Assembly (NCBI RefSeq): GCF_014635345.1
Contig: NZ_BMCU01000005.1
Coordinates: 353,455-417,454 of the forward strand
Reading direction: 5' to 3'
DNA length: 64,000 nucleotides
From: Rhodococcoides trifolii
Lineage (GTDB): Bacteria > Actinomycetota > Actinomycetes > Mycobacteriales > Mycobacteriaceae
Below, in pieces: positions 24,595 through 34,230 of this stretch. Within the stretch, counting starts at the first letter, position 1, and the number at the start of each line of letters is the position of its first letter. The position numbers were made by a program, and so were the translations under genes. The notes under the pieces are model-generated. The model ran no database searches. It saw only the letters and a program-made list of their open reading frames with translations, and had not been told where the DNA came from.

Positions 24595-25356
24595 CTAAGT
24601 GTGCAAGTACGAAGCACCGTTGGCATCGAGAATGGCTCCCGAGGACCATATTGCTTCAGGAGATGCCAGCCACACAATGGCGGCGGCTACTTCTTCGGGT
24701 GTGCCGACGCGCCCGAAAGGACTCTGCTCACGGATGCTTGGTCCGGCGTCGCCGGCTAGTTTGTCGGCCTGGCGGGCAGATGCGATAAACCCTGGAGCTA
24801 CGGACGTCACGGAAATTTCGTAGGGGGCGAGTGCAACGGCCAATGATTGGCCTAGTGCATGCAACCCTGCCTTGCTTGCGGCGTAGGCCGGATAGTCGGG
24901 TTCGCCACGGAAAGCGCCGCGGGAGCCCACATTGACTATCGCTCCGGGGGCCGCGCGTTTTATGAGGTGATCGGCAACGCAGAAGGTCAGTTCGGCTGCT
25001 CCCAACAAGTTCACGTCCACCATCCGTCGAAAAGTGGAAGTCCACAGCTCTTGGCTCACTTCACCGATGCGGTGACGGTTCGCAGCGCTAGGTGCGCTTC
25101 CAGCGTTGTTGACGAGCACGTCGACTTGCCCGTGCCCGGTCACCACTGTGTGCACCATCGCTTCGGCTGTACCGGGAACGCTCAAATCGCCTTGCACCAG
25201 CGAGTGCCCGTCGCCGGACAGGCTTGCGAGGACTTCTTCCGCTGCTGACATGTTGCTCGAATAGTGGACTGCGACGTGATCACCACCCGCGGCGAATCGG
25301 CGTGCTGCAGCCGCTCCTATCCCCGTGGAGGCGCCGGTGATCAGGATTGTTCTCAT
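24595..25356 (-). CDS. Short-chain dehydrogenase/reductase
   Basis: 253-aa classical SDR with [19 protein letters not shown] at the N-terminus, [11 protein letters not shown] near 85, catalytic Ser in [11 protein letters not shown], and [14 protein letters not shown] (YxxxK, about 160). Its ending [21 protein letters not shown] with [15 protein letters not shown] is typical of FabG-like dehydrogenases. Its ATG overlaps the stop of the upstream VOC gene by 4 bp, so the two are coupled. The pair is divergent from a GntR regulator. Confidence 0.92.
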   Translation of the reverse strand: MRTILITGASTGIGAAAARRFAAGGDHVAVHYSSNMSAAEEVLASLSGDGHSLVQGDLSVPGTAEAMVHTVVTGHGQVDVLVNNAGSAPSAANRHRIGEVSQELWTSTFRRMVDVNLLGAAELTFCVADHLIKRAAPGAIVNVGSRGAFRGEPDYPAYAASKAGLHALGQSLAVALAPYEISVTSVAPGFIASARQADKLAGDAGPSIREQSPFGRVGTPEEVAAAIVWLASPEAIWSSGAILDANGASYLHT

Positions 25357-25769
25357 GCGGCGAACACCTGCGATTCATCCGAGAATGATTTGAACTCGAG
25401 TGAGTTGCCAACCGGGTCCTTGAAGAACATGGTCCACTGCTCGGCGGACGTTCCCGGGAATCGCAGGTACGGCTCGACCACGAACTCGATGCCGGCGGCG
25501 CGAAGGCGCTGTGCGAGTTCATTGAATTCATCGAGACCCAATAGCAGTCCGAAGTGCGGAATCGGCACATCGTGATTGTCGACTTCGCTCGTTCCGGCGG
25601 GCGTCGACCCGGAGGGCACGACGTGGGTGACGAGTTGATGTCCGTAAAAGTCCCAATCGATCCAGTGATCGCTTTTACGGCCCTCGGACAGTCCGAGCAC
25701 GTTTCCGTAGAAGGTGCGGGCGACAGAGAGGTCGTTCACGGGGATCGCGAGATGAAAAGCAGGACGCAT
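25353..25769 (-). CDS. VOC family (glyoxalase/extradiol-type) protein
   Basis: 138-aa single-chain VOC protein: [58 protein letters not shown]. The expected metal ligands are visible: His5 (AFHLA), His in IPHFG, Glu in NSLEF. RRL-type helix [13 protein letters not shown] supports a dioxygenase-like subgroup. It is coupled to the downstream SDR by ATGA overlap and divergent from GntR 25843. Substrate unknown. Confidence 0.9.
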   Translation of the reverse strand: MRPAFHLAIPVNDLSVARTFYGNVLGLSEGRKSDHWIDWDFYGHQLVTHVVPSGSTPAGTSEVDNHDVPIPHFGLLLGLDEFNELAQRLRAAGIEFVVEPYLRFPGTSAEQWTMFFKDPVGNSLEFKSFSDESQVFAA

Positions 25770-25824
25770 GGGTGGATTTCCTCGAGTCTGGGGTTGAAGC
25801 TCGAGCTTGCGCCGTACACAGCGC

Positions 25825-25838
25825 TAATGTCAACATTA
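25825..25838. promoter_or_regulatory. TAATGT-CA-ACATTA inverted repeat, candidate GntR operator
   Basis: Perfect 6-bp arms TAATGT and ACATTA, separated by CA, end 4 bp before the GntR start (25843). They lie inside the 73-bp divergent region with the VOC-SDR unit. The ATGTNNACAT core resembles FCD-type GntR sites. A local autoregulatory operator is likely. Confidence 0.65.
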
Positions 25839-25842
25839 AGAC

Positions 25843-26529
25843 ATGATGGATTCCAGAGTGGTCCCGGTACGGCGGGGCGGGCTCGCAACCGAGACTGCCG
25901 ACGCGCTTCGTGAAGCCATCCTGGGTGGACACTTCGAGCCCGGTGACCCGCTTCGAGAAGTCGAGTTGGCCGCCATGCTCGACGTCAGTCGGGGATCGTT
26001 ACGGGAGGGGCTGGCCGTTCTCGAGACCGAGGGACTTGTCGTTCGCGGATGGCATCGCGGCACGCGGGTAATCGACGCCGCCGCGCGAGACGTACGTGAG
26101 GTTTACGATCTGCGCGCGGGCCTCGATCGCCTGGCCGCTGTGACCGCGTCGGGCCGTATCAGCCGCGACAACATCAGTGAGCTCGACGAGACCCTGCGAC
26201 TCCTCTCCCAAGCCGGGGCCGGATCTGCACCACCGGCCGAGCTCGTCGAGTTGGATCTCCGCTTCCACGACCAGGTGTACGACATCGCCGGCAATCAGCG
26301 CCTCACCGACGCCTGGACCGGCATACGCTCACAAGTCCTACTCTTTCAGCAGCGCCGCGTCCGAGCGGGCTCCGCTGACTATCGTCAAGCCATCGGCCTC
26401 GAGCACGATCACTATCGCGACCTCCTCATCCAAGGTGACATTGACGCTGTGGCCCGCGAAGCCGAACGGCATGTACACATAGCGCGCGATTTCCTGCTCG
26501 CCACGATGCCATCGGACGGCGAAATGTAA
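25843..26529 (+). CDS. GntR family regulator, FCD subfamily
   Basis: 228 aa; ATGs at 25843 and 25846 are both usable. Winged HTH at about residues 15-75 (LREAILGGHFEPGDPLREVELAAMLDVSRGSLREGLAVL). FCD domain contains VYDLRAGLDRLAAVTASG, LDLRFHDQVYDIAGNQRL and LEHDHYRDLLIQGDIDAVAREAERHV, with His residues for metal/ligand binding. It is divergent from the VOC-SDR pair with an inverted repeat between them, so it is almost certainly their regulator. Confidence 0.92.
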   Translation: MMDSRVVPVRRGGLATETADALREAILGGHFEPGDPLREVELAAMLDVSRGSLREGLAVLETEGLVVRGWHRGTRVIDAAARDVREVYDLRAGLDRLAAVTASGRISRDNISELDETLRLLSQAGAGSAPPAELVELDLRFHDQVYDIAGNQRLTDAWTGIRSQVLLFQQRRVRAGSADYRQAIGLEHDHYRDLLIQGDIDAVAREAERHVHIARDFLLATMPSDGEM

Positions 26530-26595
26530 TTCGCTGCAACGTCACTTAGACATCCTGGATTCAGCGCAACGATCAGAACGTCAACAGATCAGTAG

Positions 26596-26620
26596 AGGCG
26601 GTTTCTCGCAAACACCGCCT
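26596..26620. terminator. Hairpin downstream of the GntR gene
   Basis: AGGCGGT (26596-26602) and ACCGCCT (26614-26620) form a 7-bp stem with an 11-nt loop, about 65 bp past the GntR stop. There is no T tract. The 203-bp interval to the MFS gene shows nothing else. Confidence 0.35.
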
Positions 26621-26732
26621 TGGTGGCGGTTCTCCGGGACTGAAGAAAAGGTCGTGGCGGGTTACCGGGCCGACCCCGGCACCACACAAAAAATTGGCGG
26701 GCTGCCCTGCGGGACGACCCTAGACTCGGAGC

Positions 26733-27953
26733 GTGTCCGAGCGCCCACGCCTTCCGCTGTGGGCGGGACGCGCGGCCGCGCTGCTGGGCATCGTGCTCGT
26801 CGCATTCACACTGCGTCAGGCTGTCGCTGCGATTTCGCCGATCCTCGGCGACATTCGCGAGGACGTCCCTATCTCCGACCTCGGGGTCGGGTTGCTCGGC
26901 ACCCTGCCACCAATCTTGTTCGCGGCATCCGGATTCCTGGCGCCGCGCGTCGCCCGAGGTTTGGGTCTCGAGGGCGGCATCGTTCTCGCGCTGGTGCTCA
27001 TGACCGCAGGCCACCTCGTTCGCGCGTTCGCCCCGAGCTTCTCGGTTCTGCTCATCGGCAGCGCTGTCGCGTTCACCGGCACGGGTATCGGTAACGTGCT
27101 GCTGCCGTCGATCGTGCGCCTGTACTTCCCCGACCGGGTCGCGCTGCTGACCGCGGTGTACGCCTGCATTGTCGGGGTGAGCACTGCCGTGCCCGCCGCC
27201 CTCGCGGCGCCCATAGCCGATGCGTTCGGCTGGCGCGTCTCGCTGGGCATCTGGTCTGCGACCTCGGCCATCGCGCTGGTGCCGTGGCTTCTGAGTATCG
27301 CAAGACAGCGACGGCAGCGACTCCCGGATGCCGTCGCCGCTGAGTCATCGCAGCCCGCGGTCGTTACGGGTCTGTGGCGCTCGCGTGTGGCGCGGTCGAT
27401 CACCGTCCTCTTCTCGACCAGCACGATCTGCACCTACGCGGGTTTCGCGTGGTTGCCCGAAATACTCGGCGACGTTGCCGGCTCGACACCGACCGAGGCG
27501 GGTGTCCTGCTCGCCGTCACCGGCCTGATCAGTGTTCCCGGCTCTCTCCTCGCGCCCCTGTTGACTGTGCGGATTCGCAACGTCGGCTGGCTGATCTTCG
27601 CTGGTATCGCCAGCTTCGTGTCCGGTTATCTCGGCCTTTTGCTCGCGCCCGCGACACTTCCCCTGCTGTGGGTGTTGCTCATCGGCTCGGGGTCGATTCT
27701 GTTTCCGATCAGCCTTGTGTTGATCAATTCACGCACGCGCACCCAGGGCGGCACCGTCGCGCTCAGCGGGTTCGCCCAGGGCGTGGCTTATGCACTCGGC
27801 GCGCTCGGTCCACTGCTCGTCGGCCTGCTGCACGACGCGAGCGGCGGATGGACCTTGCCACTGCTGTTCCTGCTCGCTGTCGCCTTGATCGCGACCATCC
27901 CGGCGATCACACTTGCCAAGCCGGCATTCGTCGAGGACGAGCTGACCGGGTAG
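26733..27953 (+). CDS. MFS transporter, CynX/NimT-like
   Basis: 406 aa from GTG 26733, 12 predicted membrane helices in two six-helix halves around a basic central loop near residue 190 (RQRRQRLPDAV). The N-terminus LRQAVAAISPILGDIREDVPIS and the GLLGTLPPILFAASG helix fit the cyanate/nitroimidazole (CynX/NimT/YeaN) subgroup, which exports or imports small anions and drugs. No regulator is directly adjacent on its strand. It ends 50 bp before the convergent SDR stop. Confidence 0.9.
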   Translation: MSERPRLPLWAGRAAALLGIVLVAFTLRQAVAAISPILGDIREDVPISDLGVGLLGTLPPILFAASGFLAPRVARGLGLEGGIVLALVLMTAGHLVRAFAPSFSVLLIGSAVAFTGTGIGNVLLPSIVRLYFPDRVALLTAVYACIVGVSTAVPAALAAPIADAFGWRVSLGIWSATSAIALVPWLLSIARQRRQRLPDAVAAESSQPAVVTGLWRSRVARSITVLFSTSTICTYAGFAWLPEILGDVAGSTPTEAGVLLAVTGLISVPGSLLAPLLTVRIRNVGWLIFAGIASFVSGYLGLLLAPATLPLLWVLLIGSGSILFPISLVLINSRTRTQGGTVALSGFAQGVAYALGALGPLLVGLLHDASGGWTLPLLFLLAVALIATIPAITLAKPAFVEDELTG

Positions 27954-28003
27954 GGCTGCATAGCGCGTCGGATGCACTCCACGAGAACCTCCGCCACCGC
28001 CGC

Positions 28004-28765
28004 CTAACGGGTTCCGGTGATGCCACCGTCCACCGGGATCGTCGCCCCATGCAGGTAGGCCGCCTCGTCCGAGACCACCCAGGCGATGGCAGACGCGATC
28101 TCCTCGGGTGTACCCGGCCGGCCGGCCGGTATGCCGGCGGTCATCGCAGCAATGACATCGCCGTCCGAATCGTTGATCGGAGTGCGGGTGGCGCCGGGCG
28201 CGACGGTGTTCACTCGCACCCCCCGTGGTCCGAACTCGGCAGCCCAGCTTCGAGCGAGCTGAGCTTCGGCCGCCTTGGTAGCGGAGTACAGGCCGACGAA
28301 TGCATGGCCGACCGTTGCCATCCACGACCCGACGACGACGATCGACCCGCTCCCGCGTTCGGCCATCGCCGGGGCAAGTTCGGCGGTGAGCACGTGCGGT
28401 GCCCGGATGTTGACGGCCAGTGTCGCGTCCAGATCGGCGTCGGTGAGGGAGACGGTGTCGACGGCCGGGCACAGCGCCGCGTTGTGCACCAGGATGTCGA
28501 CCCGTCCATCGAGAGCGGTGGTCCACTGGTCTGCGAGGCGGCGCAGGTCGGTCGGCGCGGCGGTAAGGTCGCCGCTCACGAACACGGCGGATCCGCCGTC
28601 GCGTTCGATCTCGGCGACCAGCTGTGCGCCACGTTCCGCATCGCGGCCGGTGATCACGACGCGAGCTCCGCGGGCCGCGAGTGTGCGGGCGGTGGCGGCG
28701 CCTATTCCGCTCGTCGAGCCGGTGACGACGGCGGTGCGGTCGGACAAATGCAATGGGTTGTTCAT
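28004..28765 (-). CDS. Short-chain dehydrogenase/reductase
   Basis: 253-aa classical SDR from ATG 28765 (MNNPLHLSDRTAVVTGS). An in-frame start at 28822 would add 19 residues not typical of the family. Motifs: TGSTSGIGAATARTLAARG, LVHNAALCPA (NNAG variant), GSWMATVGHAFVGLYSATKAA with Ser and YxxxK, and GRPGTPEEIASAIAWVVSD. Probably acts on a small carbonyl or alcohol. Divergent from the XRE/MmyB regulator at 28868 across ~100 bp, the usual arrangement for that regulator family and its redox target. Confidence 0.9.
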   Translation of the reverse strand: MNNPLHLSDRTAVVTGSTSGIGAATARTLAARGARVVITGRDAERGAQLVAEIERDGGSAVFVSGDLTAAPTDLRRLADQWTTALDGRVDILVHNAALCPAVDTVSLTDADLDATLAVNIRAPHVLTAELAPAMAERGSGSIVVVGSWMATVGHAFVGLYSATKAAEAQLARSWAAEFGPRGVRVNTVAPGATRTPINDSDGDVIAAMTAGIPAGRPGTPEEIASAIAWVVSDEAAYLHGATIPVDGGITGTR

Positions 28766-28867
28766 GACGACCAGTTCACCGTCCGGCAGTGCATCGCACC
28801 AGGGCGAGCGCTGCCTGGTCACGGCGGGACCAGGCGAACGTAGCGGAGTCTCCGTAATCTGAGCAGC

Positions 28868-29719
28868 GTGCCAGCAGACAGATCCGCACTCGGAGCATTC
28901 CTCCGGTCACGGCGTGACGCACTCACGCCGGCGACGGCGGGGATTGCGCCGTTCCCCGGACCGAGGCGAGTTCCGGGCCTTCGCAAGGAAGAACTAGCGG
29001 TGCTCGCCGGACTGAGCCCCGATCACTACAGTCGACTCGAGCAGGGCCGTCAGCACACGGTCACCGACGACATCGTCGACGCCCTCAGCCGAGCCTTGCG
29101 CCTCGACGAGATCGAGGATGCACACCTACGGAACCTCGCAGCCCCGATTCGCCGGGGACAGCCCAGTACGTGGGAATCCGCGCAGCATCCCGATCCCGGT
29201 CTGCTTCGGGTGCTGACCACCATGGATCACGTTCCCGCGCTCCTCCTCGGGCGCCGGTCGGAGATCCTGGCGTGCAACAGGCTGGTGCGGGCAGTCCTCG
29301 GCGAGGAGATCGCTGGGGGCGCGGTGTTGGTGCGCTGGCTCTTCCTGGACCCGCGTGCGCGCGAGCGCATCGTCAACTGGTCCGATTACGCGTCGGCCGC
29401 GGTGGGGGCGATGCGCTACGAGGTCGGTCGCCATCCCGCCGACGCTCGATTGATCGCTCTGGTCGACGAATTGCGTTCGGCAAGTGATGACTTCGCCCGG
29501 TGGTGGGACGATCACGGTGTAGCGGATCGCACGTCCGTCGACAAGAAGATCGCTCATCCCGTGGTCGGCCGACTCGCTTTCGGCATCGAATCTCTTGTGT
29601 CGCCCCATGATCCGGAGCAACGTTTGGTCATCTATACCGTCGAGCCCGAGTCGTCTACTGCTCGGGCACTTCCAATGTTGGCGTCGTGGGGTCCGGCATC
29701 TGCCGAGTCGATGGGCTGA
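28868..29719 (+). CDS. XRE-family regulator with MmyB-like ligand-binding domain
   Basis: 283 aa from GTG 28868. HTH at about residues 8-80 (LGAFLRSRRDALTPATAG, VPGLRKEELAVLAGLSPDHYSRLEQGRQ). The MmyB C-terminal domain (about 105-275) contains LLLGRRSEILACNRLVRAVLG and FARWWDDHGVADRTSVDKKI. It parallels the gene at 12906 in both architecture and divergent placement to a redox gene (here an SDR). Likely represses or activates the SDR. Confidence 0.9.
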   Translation: MPADRSALGAFLRSRRDALTPATAGIAPFPGPRRVPGLRKEELAVLAGLSPDHYSRLEQGRQHTVTDDIVDALSRALRLDEIEDAHLRNLAAPIRRGQPSTWESAQHPDPGLLRVLTTMDHVPALLLGRRSEILACNRLVRAVLGEEIAGGAVLVRWLFLDPRARERIVNWSDYASAAVGAMRYEVGRHPADARLIALVDELRSASDDFARWWDDHGVADRTSVDKKIAHPVVGRLAFGIESLVSPHDPEQRLVIYTVEPESSTARALPMLASWGPASAESMG

Positions 29720-29964
29720 CGCGCGGACGGTGAATCGATCGGTCGGTCCGCACCCTCCCCGCACCCACGACTCCGTCCGCAGGAATACGTTCACAGCCGG
29801 GATATCGCGTCGGACAGCTTCGACCGCAGCCACTTCGGTTGGGTAGCTCACCCCAATCAGACGAACCCTCGCCACCCCTGCTCCGCAGCCTGGAACGGAC
29901 TGTCGTCAACGCACCCAGACCGATCATGCACAGCGCCACCGTTCGACCGCCGCCGGTGCAGCCG

Positions 29965-31062
29965 TCAGACGGCTCTGTCCAGATCCTCCAAGAAGATGGC
30001 AGCTTCCAGTTTCCGCTGACCCACCACGGATCCGATGTCGAAACCAAGGACTTCGGAGACCTTCCTCAGCCTGTTGTCCAACGTGTTGGTGTGAATGTAG
30101 AGCGCCTTCGACGCGAGCCGGCGACTCTGCTGACATTTGATGTACGTGGTGATGGTGTCGAGCAGGACCGGTCGGTCACGAAGCGGATCGAGCACCGCGG
30201 CCATAGCGTCACGACCCGGACCTGGCCGGGACATCTGATACTCCAGAACGAGCTCGTGCGTCCGGTACAGCTTGTTCCGACGACCCAATGATGTTGCTAT
30301 CGTGATCAACTCGAATGCGAAGTCGATCGTCCTTGCCAGGTCCGTCGAGTCTGCCTCGGCCGTCGCAGCCATGATCGACGCCCCGAGAACACCGTCGAGT
30401 CGAGCCACCAGCGCGTCGATGGATTCTTTCTCGGCAGGCGCCGGAACCAACACCGTGACTGCGCGAACACCCAGAACGAACATAGCGCCGTGGACCCGTC
30501 CGAAAACGGAGTCGATGGCTCCGCGTATCGCAACAGCCCGTCGGTTACCGGCCGCACGCGAGACGTCGAGCACCACGACGACGTAGTGAGACGACAACGT
30601 CATCCCCAGTTGCACAGCGAGTTCGGTGCGGTGCGGGCGATTGAGGATCAGCGCGTGTGCAAGTTCTGCCCTTGCCGCGTCCTCGTCGTCGGTGTGACTC
30701 CTCGAACGGTAGGAGAATGCGTTGTTCACCGCGATGGTGCACTCACTGACCAGTCGGACGACCGTGCTCGAGACCGTCAGCCTGTCCGCGTACGGTTCGT
30801 TCGCCCAGTCCGACAGGACGTGGGCACCACCGTCGCGGCAGGCCTCGAGAACGGAGTCGACCTCGACTCCGGATGACACCCATTCGGCCACAACGGCCTT
30901 CAGGGCTCGACGGTGGTCCTCCGGCACATCTTGACCATCACGGACCGTGCGTACGGTGGCTGCAGCCATCCACGCGGCGATGAACTCGGACGGCGACGAT
31001 CGTGGGGGCTCGCCGGCGGCGACCCGCGTGAACGTGCCGCCTACTCGACACTGCGTCAACAC
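29965..31062 (-). CDS. PucR/CdaR family transcriptional regulator
   Basis: 365 aa from GTG 31062; a later start is possible. N-terminal helical region (about 20-140), a central degenerate GGDEF-like CdaR domain (about 145-260), and the C-terminal PucR HTH (about 305-350): LLDTITTYIKCQQSRRLASKAL, HTNTLDNRLRKVSEVLGFD. Such proteins activate catabolic genes for purines, sugar acids or aromatic compounds. No obvious target is divergent, since the upstream gene is a TetR gene on the same strand, 208 bp away; that gap holds no gene. Confidence 0.88.
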   Translation of the reverse strand: MLTQCRVGGTFTRVAAGEPPRSSPSEFIAAWMAAATVRTVRDGQDVPEDHRRALKAVVAEWVSSGVEVDSVLEACRDGGAHVLSDWANEPYADRLTVSSTVVRLVSECTIAVNNAFSYRSRSHTDDEDAARAELAHALILNRPHRTELAVQLGMTLSSHYVVVVLDVSRAAGNRRAVAIRGAIDSVFGRVHGAMFVLGVRAVTVLVPAPAEKESIDALVARLDGVLGASIMAATAEADSTDLARTIDFAFELITIATSLGRRNKLYRTHELVLEYQMSRPGPGRDAMAAVLDPLRDRPVLLDTITTYIKCQQSRRLASKALYIHTNTLDNRLRKVSEVLGFDIGSVVGQRKLEAAIFLEDLDRAV

Positions 31063-31270
31063 ATTCCCACTCCGGTCAGTAGATTTTGCGCGACCTCATG
31101 CGACAGCACGGACGACCGTCGTCGCTGCTGCCCGCAAGAAGGCCACGCGAGTATTTCAACGCTTGTAGAAATATAGGTGACGCCAACATCGACAGGTCGT
31201 CATCCGGCCAAGTTGGTAAAAGTCACTTCCATCACCAGCCGAGCGCTGTAATCGTCCCAATAAGCGACGA

Positions 31271-31864
31271 CTACCGAGTCCGCCAGGATCCGATGACGTC
31301 GTCGAGCATGGACCGCTGCACCGCCGAGGACGCGGCATCCGGGTTCAGCGCGGCCGTGACTTGCATACCGACCATGAAATGCATCAAAACGTCGACTTTG
31401 AGCTCGACGGGAACCTCCTCGGCAACTTCGCCATCGGCGATCGCATCCCGCAGATGACCGCGAAGTGCCTGGGTCCATCGGTCGATTGCGGCATTGTCGA
31501 GAGACGCCATCGACGGATTGCTCGCCGCGAATTGCCACAGCGCCAATACAACTCGTGACTCCAGGACGGTCGTCTTGGTCAGGGGCAAAATCTCACAGCA
31601 CATCGCGCGTAGAGCGCCGAGTCCTCGTAAACCGACACTCGCCGCGTCGATGCGATCGTCGGTGGCTGCGACGACGTTCTCGAACGCGGTCTGCACGATC
31701 TCCTGACGACCGGCGAAGTAGTAACTCAATGCACCGTTGGCGTATCCGGCCTCGGTGGCGAGGTCGCGCATCGTCATGCCCTCAGCGCCGTTCGCCGCGA
31801 TCAGCCTCTTCGCGGCTGCGACGATGGCCGCCCGTCGGTCATCGTGGTCGACGATCTTCGGCAT
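31271..31864 (-). CDS. TetR family transcriptional regulator
   Basis: 197 aa from ATG 31864 (MPKIVDHDDRRAAIV); the upstream in-frame extension to 32053 is discounted. HTH at about residues 9-58: RAAIVAAAKRLIAANGAEGM, LATEAGYANGALSYYFAGRQEIVQTAF. The C-terminal domain resembles the BetI/TetR_C_6 type (VVLALWQFAASNPSMASLDN). It is divergent from the four-gene membrane/cupredoxin operon. A GTTACT-TCG-AGTAAC repeat overlaps that operon's start, a plausible site for this protein. Confidence 0.88.
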   Translation of the reverse strand: MPKIVDHDDRRAAIVAAAKRLIAANGAEGMTMRDLATEAGYANGALSYYFAGRQEIVQTAFENVVAATDDRIDAASVGLRGLGALRAMCCEILPLTKTTVLESRVVLALWQFAASNPSMASLDNAAIDRWTQALRGHLRDAIADGEVAEEVPVELKVDVLMHFMVGMQVTAALNPDAASSAVQRSMLDDVIGSWRTR

Positions 31865-32134
31865 CGGCACAACTTCCCGCTCGGCATCAGGGCCCCACGC
31901 ATCGTAAACGGCGAAGCCACCGTGCCCTGACAACACAACTCGACTCCAGGACACTCGAGGCGACCGAGAATTGCCACCAGAGCTCGGTGAACAATCCTTC
32001 AACGGTTTCGCACACCGAAGAACCGCCGACCCGGGCAGTGGCGCCGGGAGCATCCAACCGGGTTCGGTGCACCGGTCGCTGCGTCAGGATTGATTCTCTG
32101 GTGTCTCTGCCCCGTTGCATGCATAATCCGAGGC

Positions 32135-34054
32135 GTGAATTATGTAAGTGTTACTTCGAGTAACGTGATCGCGCAGGCGCCGGCCGGTGGCGGAGCTGCT
32201 CTCGATCAGGTGTTCGGCATGACCGCAGCAGCGGGCGTCATCTCGATCTTCCTGCTGTACCTCGCTGTGATGCATCGGACCGGACGCATCACTTGGCTCC
32301 AACGTCTCGCCGACTTCGCGGGCGCGAAGTTGCATCGTCCCGGGTGGGTCGCGCTGCCGGTGGTGTTGTTCATCTCGACAATCCTCACCGCGTTCTTCGG
32401 CTTCATCTGGGACGTCAGCCTGCACATCGGACGGGGTCGCGACGAGGGCCCATTGGCCAACCCGGCGCACTACTTCATCCTGGTCGGTCTGTTCTTCCTG
32501 TTCATCACCGGCGCGCTGGCCATCATCCTGCCGCGCGACGAGAAGCCCGGGCCGGCGGCCATCAAGATCACCCGGACCTGGTACGCCCCCACCGGCGGAC
32601 TCCTCATCGCCGGCTCCGGCCTCTACGCGCTGATCGGCTTCCCGCTGGACGACATCTGGCACCGCATGTTCGGCCAAGACGTCACGCTGTGGGGACCCAC
32701 GCACCTCATGCTCATCGGCGGCGCCGGACTCTCGCTCGTTGGCGTGCTACTGCTCGAGCACGAGGGTCGCGTCGCGATGGCGTCCACCGCCGTGACCACC
32801 GCCGCCACCGCCGGTGAACCCGATGGCGAGACGAAGGCGGATCCGGCGCAGGCCGTCGACTCGCGCAAGCGCTCGATCATCACCTGGTTCATGCGCAGCT
32901 CGGCCTTCGGTGGTCTGGTCATCGGCCTGTCCGTCTTCCAGATCGAGTACGACTTCGGCGTCGAGCAGTTCCGCCTCGTCTTCCAGCCGCTACTGATGAC
33001 GGCGGCCGGCGCCTTCGCGCTCATCGGCGCCCGCCTCATGGTGGGGCGCGGATCCGCGCTGTTCGCCGTCGCATTCGCCGCCGTCATCCGCGAGATCACA
33101 GCTCTCGTCGTCGGCCCGGTCCTCGGTGAGCCACACAGCGTCTTCACCCTGTACCTCGGCATGGCCGTCGTGGTGGAGATCCTGGGGCTGACCGCACTGA
33201 TCAAGCGCCGCATCCTGTTCGGCGCAGTCGCCGGTGTCGCGGTCGGAACCGTCGGCCTTTACTTCGAGTCGCTCTGGGTGGACGCCGTCTTCCTCTACCC
33301 GTGGCCGAGCAGCATGTGGGTCGAGGCGCTCGCCACCTGCATCCCGGCCGGTCTCGTCGTCGGGCTCACCGCCGGACTGTTCGCACAGGCGCTCAGCGGC
33401 GAGGGCATCCCTCGGCCAGCCGTCCGACGCTCCATCGTCGTGGCGATGGTGTTGGTGCTCGGCGGCAGCGTCGCCAACGGACTGATGATCGATGTCCCAC
33501 AGGGAGCGTCCGCCACCGTGTCACTGACCGACGCACCGCGGGTCGACGGTTTCCGCATGGTCACCGCGACCGTGCGCCTCGACCCGAGCGACCTGGTCTC
33601 CGACGACCCCGAATGGGTGTCCATCCTCGCGTGGCAGGGCGCGGGCGACTCGCTGCACGGACTAGTCGTCGACAACCTCCAGCGCACCGGCCCCGGGGAG
33701 TACCGCTCCACCCGCTCGGTGCCCGTCGACGGGACATGGAAGACATTCCTGCGCGTGCAGGACGGCCGCACCATGGCCGGCGCACCCGTCTTCATGGCCG
33801 CCGACGAAGGCATCGGCGCCGAGGAGGTTCCGGCCACGTCGCAGTTCACCCGTGAACTGCAGTACGAGACCAAACTCCTCCAGCGTGAACGCAGCTTCGA
33901 TCACCCCGCATGGCTGTTCACGGTCGCCTGCCTCGTCGTCTTGGCCTGCTCATTGGCATTGATCTGGTCGCTGTCCTGGGGTGCCGCGCGCATCAGCCTG
34001 GCCACCCCCGGAAACACCGCCGCCACGGGCAGCAAGGAGCGCAGTCGCGTATGA
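32135..34054 (+). CDS. Large multi-pass membrane protein with C-terminal extracytoplasmic domain, unknown function
   Basis: About 639 aa if GTG 32135 is used; GTG 32165 or ATG 32219 are alternatives. A -10-like CATAAT at 32122-32127 would place a transcript start near 32135, so it could be leaderless. About 11 hydrophobic segments: the first IFLLYLAVMHRTGRITWL, then VVLFISTILTAFFGFIWDVSLHIGRG, and the H-rich WGPTHLMLIGGAGLSLVG. A soluble domain follows (about residues 455-610, beta-rich) before a last helix WLFTVACLVVLACSLALIW. I do not recognise an enzyme family. It is first of four genes with ATGA/GTGA overlaps. Confidence 0.75.
   Translation: MNYVSVTSSNVIAQAPAGGGAALDQVFGMTAAAGVISIFLLYLAVMHRTGRITWLQRLADFAGAKLHRPGWVALPVVLFISTILTAFFGFIWDVSLHIGRGRDEGPLANPAHYFILVGLFFLFITGALAIILPRDEKPGPAAIKITRTWYAPTGGLLIAGSGLYALIGFPLDDIWHRMFGQDVTLWGPTHLMLIGGAGLSLVGVLLLEHEGRVAMASTAVTTAATAGEPDGETKADPAQAVDSRKRSIITWFMRSSAFGGLVIGLSVFQIEYDFGVEQFRLVFQPLLMTAAGAFALIGARLMVGRGSALFAVAFAAVIREITALVVGPVLGEPHSVFTLYLGMAVVVEILGLTALIKRRILFGAVAGVAVGTVGLYFESLWVDAVFLYPWPSSMWVEALATCIPAGLVVGLTAGLFAQALSGEGIPRPAVRRSIVVAMVLVLGGSVANGLMIDVPQGASATVSLTDAPRVDGFRMVTATVRLDPSDLVSDDPEWVSILAWQGAGDSLHGLVVDNLQRTGPGEYRSTRSVPVDGTWKTFLRVQDGRTMAGAPVFMAADEGIGAEEVPATSQFTRELQYETKLLQRERSFDHPAWLFTVACLVVLACSLALIWSLSWGAARISLATPGNTAATGSKERSRV
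32150..32164. promoter_or_regulatory. GTTACT-TCG-AGTAAC inverted repeat at the operon start
   Basis: Perfect 6-bp arms with a 3-bp spacer end exactly at the alternative GTG start 32165. They lie in the divergent region with the TetR gene (start 31864). If transcription begins near 32135, the repeat would be at +16, a good position for repression. The binder is inferred to be the divergent TetR protein. Confidence 0.5.
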
Positions 34055-34230
34055 CACCGCCCCCGAACGTGATCTACCTGGCGGATCACTCTGTCGTGCT
34101 GGCACTTCCGGCCGTCATCCCGGCGCTGCTCATCGCCCTCGTGGTGATCGTCATCGTCGTGCGCGACCGGCGTGCCGAGCGCGCCGAAAACGAATTGAAG
34201 GATGCCAACGACAGGGAGGACACGGCATGA
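34051..34230 (+). CDS. Small single-pass membrane protein of the cupredoxin operon
   Basis: 59 aa; its ATG overlaps the upstream TGA (ATGA). It has a single strong membrane helix at about residues 14-37 (VVLALPAVIPALLIALVVIV) and then a charged, helical tail RDRRAERAENELKDANDRED, predicted cytoplasmic. Overlap with both neighbours shows it is translated as part of the operon. It could be an assembly factor or a small subunit of the flanking membrane proteins. No family recognised. Confidence 0.75.
   Translation: MTPPPNVIYLADHSVVLALPAVIPALLIALVVIVIVVRDRRAERAENELKDANDREDTA

Noticed and set aside
26589..27433. Minus-strand frames opposite the MFS gene
   Set aside because: Antisense shadows; the plus strand encodes a convincing 12-helix transporter.
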